Source: Anisus vortex (Eukaryota; Mollusca; Gastropoda; Planorbidae). From it: DNA of 64,000 nt. Position numbers and translations under genes: made by a program. The notes below the pieces were generated by a model that was not told the DNA's origin, made no database searches, and saw only the letters and a list, made by a program, of their open reading frames with translations. Shown in pieces: positions 34,373 through 46,602 of this stretch. How positions within the stretch are numbered: position 1 is the stretch's first letter; every line of letters begins with the position of its first letter. The stretch spans positions 9,296,920 to 9,360,919 of the forward strand of contig OX421497.1 of NCBI GenBank assembly GCA_949126835.1, in the 5' to 3' direction.

Positions 34373-37300
34373 CCCCTTAAACACAACCAAATGAAAATCA
34401 TTTGCCGACTGCTGCCGTTTGTGATGGCAACTGTTGGCCCCATTAGTCATTAGGTTTAAACCGCATTGTACCGATGTGGGAAATCCATATTCGGCGTTCT
34501 AATGAAGATTCTCAAATGAATGCCGAATTGTTTTCTTTTAGGATTTTTTCTTAAGGCCGACTTCTGAAATGCCCGAATAGAAACCTAATACCCTTAACCT
34601 AATTAGAATGTGTGAATTTAAACGTTAAGTGGCCATGTGTTTTGGAGTTACACGTATTGAAGTGCTAATAGAGACCAGTTTTATGGCGACTGTGGTTAGA
34701 AGATCTAAAAGATTTTTTTCTTTCTTCTTGTGATGTTGCCCATATCATTGAATAGCCCCAGGTCATCCCGTGAAGTGGTAAGAGAAAAAAAGTTTTATGA
34801 CCGATTCAGTGGGAGTCTAAGAGTGCGAGGTTTCTTTCATGTTTCTTTCGTGCTTCATGATACCATGTCAATAGTTTATAATAGCTCTAGGCTATATCTG
34901 CCGTCTTCGTGTTTTTCAATAGATTTAGATCTAGTTATTTGTGTTGTTAGTTTTGAAATACATTAGACTAGTATTGCAACCTAAATTATATAGATATCTA
35001 GTAATAAACGATCTGTATATTGTTGTATAACATTTTCATGTATTTTTAACTGTTTGATGGAATAAACGTTTTTAATTAGTTCTGTTTTTAAAGTTATAAA
35101 TCGAGTTAGTTTTAGTACCGTAGATGTTAGAAATTTCAATATCATTTTTTTTATGTTTTTTTTTAGGAATTTAAACATAATTAATAAAGTTTAAGCTCAT
35201 TTTTTAAATGTTTTTTTTGTGTAGAATTTAAATAGGATAGACTAGATCTAATCTAGACCTAGACATTTATAAAAAAATAAATTGTATATTTAAGTTAAAA
35301 AAAATTTCTTTATTATGAATAGATCTAGATCTAGATCTACCGAGTAAAATGAATACAAATATATTTTTTTGTACTTTCAATTGAGTTTCATTAAAAATAT
35401 TAAAATAATTTAAAAAAAAATTCAATACCAGGTAGGTTGATTTAAACATCTAATAGTCTTCAAATTTTTATTATTAATTTTACATTTTTTTCCAGATTTT
35501 ATTGTATATATGGAATAACCCAATTGAGATTAGGTCTTAATATGGCCTTCAAAACGCATAAATGGACTCGATTAGGTTTTCCCCTAATCTTGCCTTATAA
35601 TTGTTATAATTATAATGGTTTCAGCCCGCGTTTCCCTGCATGGAATAGGCTCCCTTTTTTTTTTTTTTTATTACGGGCCGACTTGTAAAATGTCTGACTA
35701 GAAACCTAATTGCTCTTGAGATGACAGACTTCAATAGAATGTGTGAATTTAAATGTTAAGTGGCAATGTGGTTTGGACACACGTTGAAGCGATAAAAAAA
35801 GAGTTTTATGACCTTTGGTCAGTAGATCTGTCAGTAAGAGATTAGTTTCTTGCATTTGCAGTCAAAGTTTTTAGTGTGTTTTTTTTTCTCTTACAGCCAA
35901 TGAAAGAACTCGATGGTGCCACCGGTAGCGCGCCATTTTGTCGATAAAGTTTTAATTAAAGGCTCTGTTTCTTGATTCACAATTGTTCTAATTCTCTTGT
36001 TACTCTTGTAACGAGCAGAGGGATTACATTTTTTTCTATAAATTCTATTATATACTAGGTAAGCTCATATGCCACGAGACCAACCGAATTGTCGAATAGA
36101 CCTATATAAGACTTATATGTTAATAAGTTAATACTTAATAATTATATTAGGATTACGGTATTAGTATTAGTATTACTAGTCTAGTATTAGTATTATTAGG
36201 AGTAATAGGAGGTATTAGCCTTAGGCCCTTAGGCCTACCATTTGGAATTTAGTCATTTATTTGGTCCATTACCATCTAAATCTAGTCTAGATCTAGACTA
36301 TCTAGATTAGATAGTCTAAGTCTAAGATAGTTTAGATAGTCTTGTCTATTTCAGGCTTAAATTAAATTGTAAACCTTCATTCTTCATATAAATTAGGCCT
36401 AAGCCTAATCAATATACTAATATAGTATACAGTAGGCCCCTATAGGCCTAGATCTAGTTTATAGTATAGGAATATATATATATTATATATATTATAATTT
36501 ATAATATATTAAATATATAGATCTAGGATATTGATAGGCTAGCCTATAATTCTATAATTTAGTATTATAAAAAAATAGGATAGGCCTACTATGACTATTA
36601 ACTATAATTATAATATAATGTATTAATATTTTTCTTTTTTATATAACCTCTATACTATATATAATTATATAGCCTACTATAGATCTAGGCCTATAATCCT
36701 ATATCATAAATAATCATATACCTATAGACTATACTATAGTCTATTAAACTCAAATCATTACAGGAAAAAAGAACAGGTTTATAAAGCTGAATCATGAATT
36801 GCATAGACCTAAGGCCTGCTTATAATTATAATACTAGTAGTAGTAGGCCTTTATAACTAGACTAGGTAAGAACTAATTAAATTAATAATCCTTTATTTTT
36901 ATTTTAACATTTTTTTCAGTCTTATGCTCAGTTATCGGTTGGACTATGGTGTGAAGATTCCAGACAGCAGATGACCACTTAAACACAAGAAGTGGAGTAA
37001 GTCACATTAGCCAAATAGTATGCCTTCTAGTCTACGCAGATATCATTATAAATAGCCTATATAAAATGAATTTAAATAGATGACAGATGATTATCATTTT
37101 TTAATCAAGGCTGCGGCTCTTCGGACCCGGGTCCCTTTAAAATTAAATGGCTATTCAGACCCAGCGTCTGACAAAATTCTTTAGAACCCATAAAAATATA
37201 TAAAAAAAAGATGGGGAAAACTCAAAATATATTGTAATTCTAACTATATTTTATAGTAAATAGCAAAATAATTACTAAAACAACAAATATATCCATATCC

Positions 37301-40300
37301 AATATAACCTAACCAATACTAACTATTACAAAACAGTTCTATAAAGCCATCCCAAACCTATATGCCTATATAAACTAACCGATACTATCTTCTATTACTA
37401 TTACTAAGTCTATCGGGTCCAAATAGCCACTTTGTTTAATCAATAGGCTACTATGACTATGCAATAATTGTCAATATGATAATTATATATGTGCAAACTT
37501 ATATTATAGGCTATAGCCTACTATACAATAGGCCTATATATATTAATCAACATGTCCATTAATATTAATATTGAACTATCCTACTATTTGTTGATAGTTA
37601 TATAGTTATATGACAAGGTCAATATGATTAGACCCTATACTGCTTTGTAATAGCCTATACCTATGGTCTTAGTTTATGTTTATAGGATTATAGGCCCTAC
37701 TAATTATAATGTGACACTATGACTATTGTAATGTAGGCTTTTTTTTATTTGTATTTTAATTAAAAGTTAACAGGAATATTTTTTTTCAGTCTGAAGTTGG
37801 AAGCTGTGGAGTGCTAGTTTGGAGTAGAGTCGAGTCAAAAGCTCAACAGTCTTCTTTTAGGCTGCACCCTGGCCTACAACTATTAGATAACATTCATGCA
37901 GTCATCTAATAGAGTTGATTTTTTAATAAACAGGTGAGTAAGTAGGCCCTACCATGTAAAGAAAAGATTAATATAGTAATATAGTGTATAGTATTACTAA
38001 ATATTAGTAGTATAGATTGATTAATTGTTACTTCTATTAACCTTAAATTTAGTCTAAACAATAACTAACTAAAGGACTAATATGCCTACTTAAATAAAAT
38101 TTAAATAGATATAGGCCTAGTGTAAAAATAAATACAATATATATATTATACATAGGCTCATATCATGATATTTAAATAGTGAATTTATATTAACTTATTG
38201 GACTTGATTGACTTGAACTGAGGAATTTGTGTAGTCCAAGTTTAGCCTATTCATCTTTTTTAAATTTCATAAATATGTTTTGATTATAGTTAAAGCCCAT
38301 GCTTTATTATTTCATCAGTCAAGGCATCATTAAGGATTCAATGTTAAATTATTTTCTTTCAGAATCTCATACTGGAAGGTCTTAGTCTATGCCACTCTAT
38401 ACAGATGATATGGAAATATAGATGATATAATAAGCGGGTGAGTAAATTATTTGTAAAGTAATAAGTCGAGTTAAAACTAGGCATCTAGGTGCATATACTT
38501 GTTAGACTTGTTTAACCATAGGTTTCAACCATAGTGTAGTTCTAACAATTTTAATAAATATAATGCTTGAAAACATAATTTAATAAAACTTAGGGGAAGG
38601 TAAGGCCAAGGAGAAATTTATTTCAATCTGTAAGCTACTAAACCTCACTAAAATGTGCATATTGACTTGTGTTATACTTTATTTTCAAAGCTAAATAAGT
38701 CTCTAGTCAGTTGAAACTAGGCATCTAGGTATTGATTTGTGTCATACTTTTCTTTTAAAACTGATTATCATATTCATGCCTTTTATTCATAACAACCAAA
38801 AGAAATTCAATTTATTAATGTAATGTCACATGCTATGAAAGCCGAAATTGTGCTGTTTATTCTGCAACAGTGATAACTCGTATTTAAATTTAAAAGAAAT
38901 TGCTTGCAAACAGTTGTTGCTTTTAAAACTGATAATTGGATCTGTTTATCCTTGTTAACATTGTTTTTTTTACTTGAAAAACTTGTTATAATTCAAATTT
39001 CACTTCTATTTTCAGATGAAGCTTGAACTGCAGTCTACATATGATGAATGGAGACTGATTTGTGGGCTATGATTAGTATATCATCCAGGCAATTAGTTAT
39101 TGATGAGCCAGTGCCAGGTGTGAACATTTAGGGAAAGCAGTACTCATCAATTAACCATACAACAGTTACAAAAAGCCCAAGAGGGCCCAATAGATCAGCA
39201 TCTGACATTTTTATGTATTTGGAGATTTTATGAAATATGGACTATTGTATACAAACACTATAACCAAGACCACATCCAGTTGATTTTGACTTATACAATT
39301 CGCAAATAATGCATTTGCTAAGTTGCCTGACAAGACAGGTCCTTCCACAACCATAGTGTACTTTATTCACAATTCATTTGAGCATGGACAATTCTATGGC
39401 TGGATTTAATAGAAGAACCTGTGTGCATTTGGCAGTATATACAAACGTTCTCTACTAGGATATTAAGATGTGTTATCCACCAGACAGTGCTAATTAAAGA
39501 TTTCTGTAGGATTACATAATGGCTGATGAATGGACCATGATATACTTAGAAAACTTTCACATGTGTGCTTGCCTTGACTTATTTATAGCCCATAGTATGA
39601 GCAGATCAGTTTAATTTTTCCTGTGGAAGTAGTGTGTGGTTGAATATTCATGGATTTATTCTTTGTATGCAAAAAATGTACCCAGTATTCTAAATGGCTC
39701 AATTTATTAATTATGAAAGTTGCTTTTGAAAATAATAAATCTTTTGGTTAAACTAAGTACCAGTAATCATTGTCAATTGTGGCATTTAGTGGTGGGTGTT
39801 ATTTTTGTTAAAATATTTTCACTTTGAAAAATTTAAAGTTATCTGTATAATTTAAAGTGATATATATGTACTATACATTTTTCTGAAAAGACTTACAGTA
39901 ACTGATCTGGTTATAATATAATGAATTTTAAATATATAATAATATATAACATTATAATGAATGTGTTAGTTTTTTTTTGGTAAACATACAACTTATAATT
40001 CTGTGTAGAGCTTACTTTTTCATATTGGTTAACTTCAAGCAATTTATAATCATGTATATATTTTTTTAAATAAATGTCTTATGTTCTGTACCCATTACTG
40101 TAGGCCTATTACTGTGCTTTTTAACCATATCACAAGTTGTGTCAAAAGTTTTATTAATTTTGTTTAATAATTGTAGTACTTTCAACGGTAATCATTACAT
40201 AATATTTTAATGAATGTAGACCCTCTTTTTTGGTTAACCGTATGTGTGTCTGATTGTCTATAATATTCAAATGTATTCAACTGTATATTTTTTTTAAAGA

Positions 40301-41904
40301 AATATCTTATGTTCCATTTCCATTACTGTGCTTTTTACAATATCACAATTGGTTCAAAATGTTATTTATTATTATTATGATATGCCTATAGGAGAAGTAT
40401 AATAAAGATGATACTTTATTGCATTATTTAATGTTTTGTGAAAAAGACTTGAGTTAGCATACTAAAATAATATAAGTGTGTGTGTGTAGTATAAAAAAAA
40501 ATTACAGCCCTAAAATATCTTGTGTTCCATTTGAATCCATTGCTGTGCATGTTAATGTTTTTTTTCCTCAATATATTACATGTTTTTGTGTTAAAGATAT
40601 TTTGAGTCCTATTTTTAAATAAATAAAGCAATTTTAGTTGTAGGCCTATTGTGTAAAATTTATCTTCACTGTTGTAGGCCTAGCAAGAGTGTTAAATTGA
40701 TTAATTATTGGAATACATTATTGGTCTGCCCATTATTCAGGGTTAAATGATATTGTCCCATTAATCTTCCATTTTGCACTAATGCTATTTTATTGTTAGA
40801 CAATAACATTTTTTTCTCCACAAAATTTGTAAAAACTGGTATTTTGAATGTATACCTATATTTTAAAATAGCTTAGCCTACTTGGCTTGCAAAGGCCTAC
40901 ATATTTTGTTTTTTATTTTGATTGCACAATGTTTACTTATAATGTCTGTTTACATAGTGCTATGTCTGTTTACATAGTGCTATATTTTATCAATATATAT
41001 TTCTATGTAGGCTTGTAGTAATGATGTAGGCCTATATATATTTTCCCATAAATTTTTTTTCCCATTACTCTGCTGCATGGCTATTGTTAAATTAATACAT
41101 TAAGTTGTATATCAAGTAAAAATAAAATATTTTATCTATATTATATCATATTTATTGTTTAGGCATATCTATATATTATGTCCAACTATTTTGTACTATT
41201 ACACTAACTTTACCAAAATTATTTTATGTAGTTATGTAAAAAAAATGTTATTAACTTCAATACTCTACCATTTCCATGTTTTTGCACTTTATTTACTGTC
41301 ACCGTTTTGCTTTATTGATTGAATATATACTTTTTATTGTATGTTGCAAAAAAATATTTTGAATACAAATATAATAAAATATAAACGAAATCACTTTCTT
41401 TGTTTTGTTTTACTTGTTTTTACTATATGTGTTTATATAATAATTGTTTTTGTATATTGTATTATAATTACGAAAAAGTGGGTAAAAAAAGGTAAAATCC
41501 GAATCCACCCTATGTTGGTTTGATAAGGACTAAAATATACGGGTCAATGAAGGCAAAAACCGCATTGCGCTGGTAATAAACTACCGTCATTGGCCAGATA
41601 TGGAAACGAAATGAAAAGCCGGAGAAGGGAGGGGGATATCCATTAGGCCCCAATGCCGGCAAACCCCAATCGCGCCCGCATGTCTAATGCCCGCATTGGC
41701 CCATAATCGACCCAGGTATCAGCGCGGGTATCGACGCCAAAATGGCGGCCATTTTGGCCTACTAAGGCCTCCTAGCATAGCGATATCGCTTTTCATTGTG
41801 GCGTCATGCGGGCAACTGCTGGCAACCTAATAGGTACGGATTACGGCAAGGGGGGAAAACTCTAATTGATTCCGAATGGGGCCAATGCCGGCATGTTTAA
41901 GGGG
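34373..41904 (+). mobile_element. 7.5-kb TIR element carrying a spliced non-coding gene
   Basis: The termini CCCCTTAAACA (34373) and TGTTTAAGGGG (ending 41904) are perfect 11-bp inverted repeats. Copy B has the uninterrupted site ACTGGACATC (62635-62644), and here TG is present on both sides (34371-34372, 41905-41906), giving a 2-bp duplication. Subterminal regions share TTGGCCCCATT and several CCGCATTG copies (34461, 41570, 41691). An internal direct repeat links 34555-34660 to 35675-35790 (TTAAGTGGCMATGTGKTTTGG). No transposase frame of useful length is present. The superfamily is unknown. The interior holds exon-like blocks (see 35890-39755). A deletion in copy B through TG microhomology is the alternative. 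Confidence 0.6.
35890..39755 (+). ncRNA. putative spliced long non-coding RNA, five exons
   Basis: Four introns have canonical borders. Exon 1 ends 36058 (donor GTAAGC; its start is uncertain, perhaps near the GCGCGCCATTTTG segment at 35929). Exon 2 is 36920-36996 (acceptor TTTTTTCAG, donor GTAAGT). Exon 3 is 37790-37933 (TTTTTTCAG, GTGAGT). Exon 4 is 38363-38437 (TTTTCTTTCAG, GTGAGT). Exon 5 starts 39016 (TTCTATTTTCAG) and may end after AATAAA at 39734, with GT-rich sequence near 39790. All frames are interrupted; the longest ATG peptides are 15-20 residues (MLSYRLDYGVKIPDSR in exon 2, MKLELQSTYDEWRLICGL in exon 5). Non-coding status is inferred from lack of frames. Expression is unproven. 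Confidence 0.45.
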
Positions 41905-41906
41905 TG

Positions 41907-42377
41907 GACATCATCCATCCATGGTGAAGTGAAGTGTTCATCCATAGTTACGACTGTCATCAATCTTTCACAATCATCGTTTCCTGGAAGGATAATTGCA
42001 GACAGATCAACTTCCTCCTCATCTAGCCACTCAACATCCTCTGAATGTGCATTTTCTCTTCTGGCCATAACTGGCATGATCTCGAGTTATCTTTGCCTTC
42101 TAGTAGTGATTCTCAAAGGACGGATGCGTTTTATCTGAGCTGATTCTGGAACAGTTTGGGTTGGCACATTCTCCCGAGCCTGAGCTCTGAGCTGTCCTGC
42201 ATGGTTCTTCAACATTGTTTGTGAGGCAAAGTATAAGTGACATACTTTGCAAATTCGATCAAGTAATTCAAATGTTTCACAAAATTTGTGAAAATTATTT
42301 TTAAAGCTATTAAATTTTACTAAAAAATATAAATTAGAAATAAAATTAAAACTAAATAAATGTGTGACGTCACACAT
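41907..42377 (-). pseudogene. fragment of an element-encoded protein with a C2H2-like motif, copy A
   Basis: Minus strand from 42377: LLDRICKVCHLYFASQTMLK then NHAGQLRAQARENV and IKRIRPLRITTRRQR, stop near 42087. Further text in another frame from 42077: MPVMARRENAHSEDVEWLDE then EEVDLSAIILPGNDDCERLM and VTMDEHFTSPWMDDVH. The first block has Cys-x2-Cys and a His in finger-like spacing. It lies inside the short TIR element and is repeated at 62639-63090. Probably a transposon protein remnant; family not recognised. Confidence 0.45.
42361..42376. promoter_or_regulatory. 16-bp perfect palindrome with CRE-like core
   Basis: TGTGTGACGTCACACA is a perfect inverted repeat centred on TGACGTCA, inside the short TIR element upstream (minus sense) of its protein relic. 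The identical palindrome is at 63093-63108. A CREB/ATF-type site is possible; function is inferred only from the motif. Confidence 0.35.
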
Positions 42378-42773
42378 GGCCTGACCCCCCTCCCCCTTGT
42401 CACAGTCACACTTCCTTACACCCCCTCCTTCCCCCTGGAGCGTGACATAGCCTACTTTATGGACGGCCCCTAGCCTACCCTAAGAGTCTAGTCTTGCATC
42501 TTTATGTTTAAATGATGTTATTGGTGCCCAGACTTAACCCATTCGAAATACCACTGGGAAGAAATAGTAGACTGAGAAGCCTTGTAGGCCTACTTATAAT
42601 TAATACTTATATTTATATGCATTTGTTCTCGCATAAGGGATGCGGCTATGGAAAGTTTTTTTGTCATTATAGTCATTATGTTTATCTGAGCATTGCAACA
42701 GGCTATTATAATATCGATAACACTTTACACCTCTGAATCCCGTATATTTCACTTGCTTAATAAGTATAAAGTA

Positions 42774-42941
42774 CGCGTCGGACCGAATTGATCCACAGGT
42801 CAGGTGAAGCAGCGTTCACTGGTTTCTATGGCCACGGCATACTAGATCTAGGTGATTGTGTGGCCAGTACGGTACAGCCGCATTTTCTTTACCCCAACTG
42901 TCAAGTACAAACGCGCTGCAGCACGGCCATATCGTGGCCCC
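42774..42941 (-). mobile_element. SINE family A, internally deleted, copy A
   Basis: Carries the family-A body (GACCGAATTGATCC, GTGAAGCAGCGTTCAC, GTGATTGTGTGGCCAG) and the tRNA-like first bases (minus strand GGGGCCACGATATGGCCG), but the middle including the B box is deleted. Shared with 63506-63673, so it predates the duplication. Confidence 0.75.
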
Positions 42942-43356
42942 ATTTTTCAATTAAATTGCTTAGCCTAATACAAAAAAAAAAGTTAATTACAATCTTAGGA
43001 GTAAAAAGAAATTATATTTAGACATAAAAATCTATTTCAAATATAGCCTAGTAATATGTTGTAGTTTAAATTTTTTTATAAAAACACAGGCCTAACTATA
43101 TTTCAGTATATCTTTGACGCCTTCGTCTTTTCATAATATTTAGGTCACACCACAGACTAGTTTTTATGTTACCGGTATCTGATGTAATTTATTATAAGCA
43201 TTTAATAAGCCTAATAAAAATAATAAAAAATTTTAGAAATTCATTTAATACCGGTATTCTTAAAATTTGCTTTATTATTATTTCAATCAGATTAGATCTA
43301 ATTGATAATCCTATTTACGATTATTGATTATTTAAAAGTGTTTTTTACTCGTTTGC

Positions 43357-44400
43357 AGTGATACCACTCCATAGCTTTTCCCCCCCAAGATCTTGGCTTT
43401 TTCGATCCAAACTTGGGATATTGATAATCATCAAATATTGTGTGTTTTTTTTTTCGAGGATCTTGGTTTTTTAACTTGGCTTTTTCTTTCAAGAAAATGT
43501 TAGCATTATTTTATGTGTTTTAGTGTATTTTGAGAAGCTATTAAGTCTAAATATATATGTCATCTTTGGCTAGACTCATTGTGTCACCAGCGACGGCTCA
43601 GTTATATCAGTTATATCTTATAAAAACAGTGCTGAGTTGGCTGGAAATTGAGTGAATGGATGAGGTGGTAACGGAGGATGGGGAGGGTGAAGTGGTTTAT
43701 AATTAATTTCTCACCTCACATTTGACAACACACAATTAATTGATCAGACAGCATGGTAAACATGGCACGCACCGCAGCCGCTTATTGCGAATGAATAGAA
43801 GAAATATTCCACATCATGTGACTATGTAGGTTATTAATAATTAACTGGATGAGGTTGAGACAAAAAACAATGCGAGGTGGGAGGAGAGACAAATAGTGTA
43901 AATAAGTAGGGAGGGGGGGGCATAAGGCTAGGCAAATAGTAGGGGTGGGATGGGGAGACATATTTAGCATCGGAAAAATAGTGCACGGTTTGGGGTGGGG
44001 GCAATAATAAATCAGGCTTTTTCTGCACATCTGCAAGATTTCACCCTAAACAATTCGAAAACTATTTTTTTAAGTATCAAAAATTGAAACGTAATCAGAT
44101 CATTGCATGATCTTTAAATTGTTATAGGCCTATTTATAAAAAAAAATACAAAATTATTTTCATAAAGCAAAAATTAAACATTTTTTTCAAATTTTATTTT
44201 AAAGATTTTAGTTTTGGGTAAAAAAAAATGAGGTGGGGGTGGGCGGGGTGGTGCACACGGTGAAATTGAAACAAAATAAGGTGGAGGGGGGGGGGAGAGG
44301 AAAAAAATAGGTCACCGTCCATTTTTATTATAACTTGGCTTTTCTGGGCTTTTTTTAGGAGCTCAACTTGGCTTTTCTGAAATTTTATAGCGGTATCACT
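43357..44400. mobile_element. putative TIR element with G-rich interior
   Basis: The left AGTGATACCACTCCATAG (43357) and right GGTATCACT (ending 44400, preceded by ATAGC) form imperfect inverted repeats. Subterminal CTTGGCTTTTTC occurs at the left (43394 and 43478) and CTTGGCTTTTCTG twice at the right. Flanks TTTGC and TTTAC are only weakly duplicated. The interior is rich in GGTGGG/GGAGGGG, resembling 4140-4680. No protein recognised. Confidence 0.45.
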
Positions 44401-45099
44401 TTTACCATAGATATCGATGACGATGGTATCACAGCTCACTTGTTACTATTTTTAACATGACTTCCCGTTATGGATGGACAAAAAAAATGGCTAAAATTGG
44501 CAATTGTTTTTTTCGATGTTAACTGTGGTTAAAGCAAAAGGTTTGTGGCTATGACGCAGCTGTATTGTGTTGGGTTATATTTTATATATTTGTAGAAGTA
44601 AATAAAGTACATAAGCTTATATAATTCATTATAACTGAATCAGACAACAATTGCGACGGCAATTGATATAAATTTATAAATATTATCTAGATCTAGTATC
44701 TAGTCTAGGCCTACGTTAATTTTCAAACAAGTGAAAGTCAAGTGTCACACTAGTGACAATGACAATCACAAAAGTGCCTCTTTTTTTGTATCGCTTATTA
44801 AATATTATAGTAATATTTGGAATTGGTATCGATATGTTCGCCATCCCCTTGTAAACACCATAGAATTAATAATTAACATTAACATAGTAACTTTTATATT
44901 ATAATTATAGAGTTCATTAGGCTAGCGGCTAGGACAAAATCGCATTATAATAAATAAATAAATGGCCCATGCCCATGCGCATGCCCATACTCATACTCAT
45001 ACTGATACAGTCACTGATACTGGCCATAGGCGATAGGCCCGGCGATAGGGCATAGCGGCATAGGTCTATTATAAGATAAAGCCTATATTTTAAAGTAAA
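44401..45099. other. intergenic, nothing recognised
   Basis: AT-rich sequence with short runs such as CCCATGCGCATGCCCATAC (44967) and TAGGCCTA motifs. No gene or element is supported. Confidence 0.5.
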
Positions 45100-45109
45100 A
45101 TAGGCCTAT

Positions 45110-45378
45110 CCATCGGACCAATCGATCATAGAGGGCTGGTAAAGCAGCTTTCACCTGTTTCTGTGTCCCTGGCATATGAGGCCCAAGGGGAAACAATGCC
45201 CAGCTGCCTTAATTTACTTTGGCCCAACTAATGAACTAAATTAAGGTAGGCCTACCCATCAGAGCTGGGTAGACTCAGGGGCACCCTCAAGCCCTGGGAA
45301 CAAATCCTAGCCTGCACCATGATTCGAACCCAGAACCTTCGGATCACCAAACGCGCTTCCGCTTGGCGACCATGCCCC
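45110..45378 (-). mobile_element. SINE family A with 10-bp TSD
   Basis: Minus strand starts GGGGCATGGTCGCCAAGCGG (tRNA-like), with B-box-like GGTTCGAATCATG, then the family body ending in GGTCCGATGG. It is flanked by ATAGGCCTAT on both sides (45100-45109 and 45379-45388), a 10-bp target duplication that is itself the TAGGCCTA palindrome. It is more diverged than the 8.6-kb copy, with a variant middle (about 45180-45245). Confidence 0.85.
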
Positions 45379-45388
45379 ATAGGCCTAT

Positions 45389-46602
45389 AATATTAAGAGG
45401 GCGGTAAAATTATGGTCACCAGAAATTACAAGCTAGCAATTATTATAAGGGAATTTCCAGAATGTTGGAGTGCTAACCTGTAGGCCTACCTTCTTTGTGT
45501 ACATTTGTTAATGTAGGCCTATCACAGCTTTTGTTTTTTTAGGATTTTAGGTTTTAGGCCATTAAAGAATTTAAGTCAGACATTCAGCTTTGCAGTAAAT
45601 TATTAGGCTAAATGACAGATATCGTTAGTAGCACTAAAATTATTATGTTATGTAGAAAACATTTTAACTAACTAAAAGTGTATATATATACATTATGATA
45701 TATAAAACTATACTATATATAATATATAAAAATATGGTCCTAATAATACAGATGTATAAAAAAATTTAACGCAATCTGTAAGTACATAAAATTGGGTCAG
45801 CTGGAAAATAACAAGACAAAGGGCAGGTAACTTTAATAATTTTAACTCTAATAAGCTTTAGTCTTTAGTTTTACTTCTTTATTCTTTGTCTTTGTTACCC
45901 AGATTTCATCAATTTAAAATTTGTAACTTTTTCAATTTTTATTATTTTTTAATTATAAATGATATAGTTATGTAATCCTCTCTTCAATATACACCTACCA
46001 TAGTATTGGTATAGGCCTAGAGCACACAAGAAAATAGTTCTTTATATTTGATATTTTCTTGTCACATAGGTAGGACATAGGCCTACCTATAGTCCTATAG
46101 TGACGATTTCACCTTGGACTAAGATTTAAACTAAGATTCAGACTCCTGCTAGTATGCAGTTCCAACGCCAGCTAGACTTTTTTTCTGTTGCTATCTGACA
46201 CACTCTCTACTCTTTCATACTAGTGCATAATTGTACATGCCATAACATGCACACCTTCTTTATCCCTTATAGAATATCATGCGCACTTTCTATATTATAT
46301 ACATATCAATACTACTACTCATTGACACCATCCACCCATATTTTAAAATTTTATAAAATAAAATTTGTTACATACATTTAAAGTAAACTAACTAATTATA
46401 ATCGAGCACTATACTAACAATTATCATTTTTCATACATATAACAACATCAGTTCTACTCCAATATCTAATAACTGATACACACTTTCATCCAAACTACAA
46501 TTATCTCACTTCATCTCAAAGTCTTTATTACACTTTCAATCAAATCAGTCATACTCTAACTTCTTTGTTTCTGGAACAACAAAAAAAACATATTGTTAAA
46601 CA
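45389..46602. other. intergenic, nothing recognised
   Basis: AT-rich with TAGGCCTA motifs; the right part (46140-46600) is pyrimidine-rich on the plus strand (CATC, CTTT, CATAC runs). No gene is supported. Confidence 0.5.

Larger units (their letters stand above)
29952..42470. mobile_element. short TIR element split by two nested insertions, copy A
   Basis: The left end GGGCACTGTCCATAAAGTA (29952) pairs with the right end TACTTTATGGACGGCCCC (ending 42470), next to TA/TAG flanks. In copy B the same element is uninterrupted (62015-63201, 1187 bp). In copy A it is split by a Helitron-like dimer (30275-34068) and a 7.5-kb TIR element (34373-41904). The retained parts (323, 304 and 564 bp) sum to almost the copy-B length. 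A protein relic lies on the minus strand near the right end. A perfect palindrome TGTGTGACGTCACACA, centred on a CRE-like site, lies at 42361-42376. Confidence 0.75.
13501..43269 (+). repeat. tandem segmental duplication, copy A
   Basis: Collinear in the same orientation with 47969-64000. Paired anchors are 13614/48155, 17295/51605, 19480/53764, 24917/58839, 26357/60267, 29952/62015, 34069/62339 and 42512/63244. Copy A carries three mobile insertions absent from B (27747-29590, 30275-34068, 34373-41904) and lacks about 870 bp present in B (55519-56391). Identity is visibly lower over 13.5-18 kb than over 18.5-21 kb, where only occasional substitutions are seen. The right limit of the unit is unknown because copy B leaves the window. 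Confidence 0.92.

Noticed and set aside
41862..42077. An intact acidic protein on the minus strand
   Set aside because: It opens in a different frame from the upstream finger-like block and the copy-A version reads past the element boundary at 41906 into another transposon; treated as a relic.
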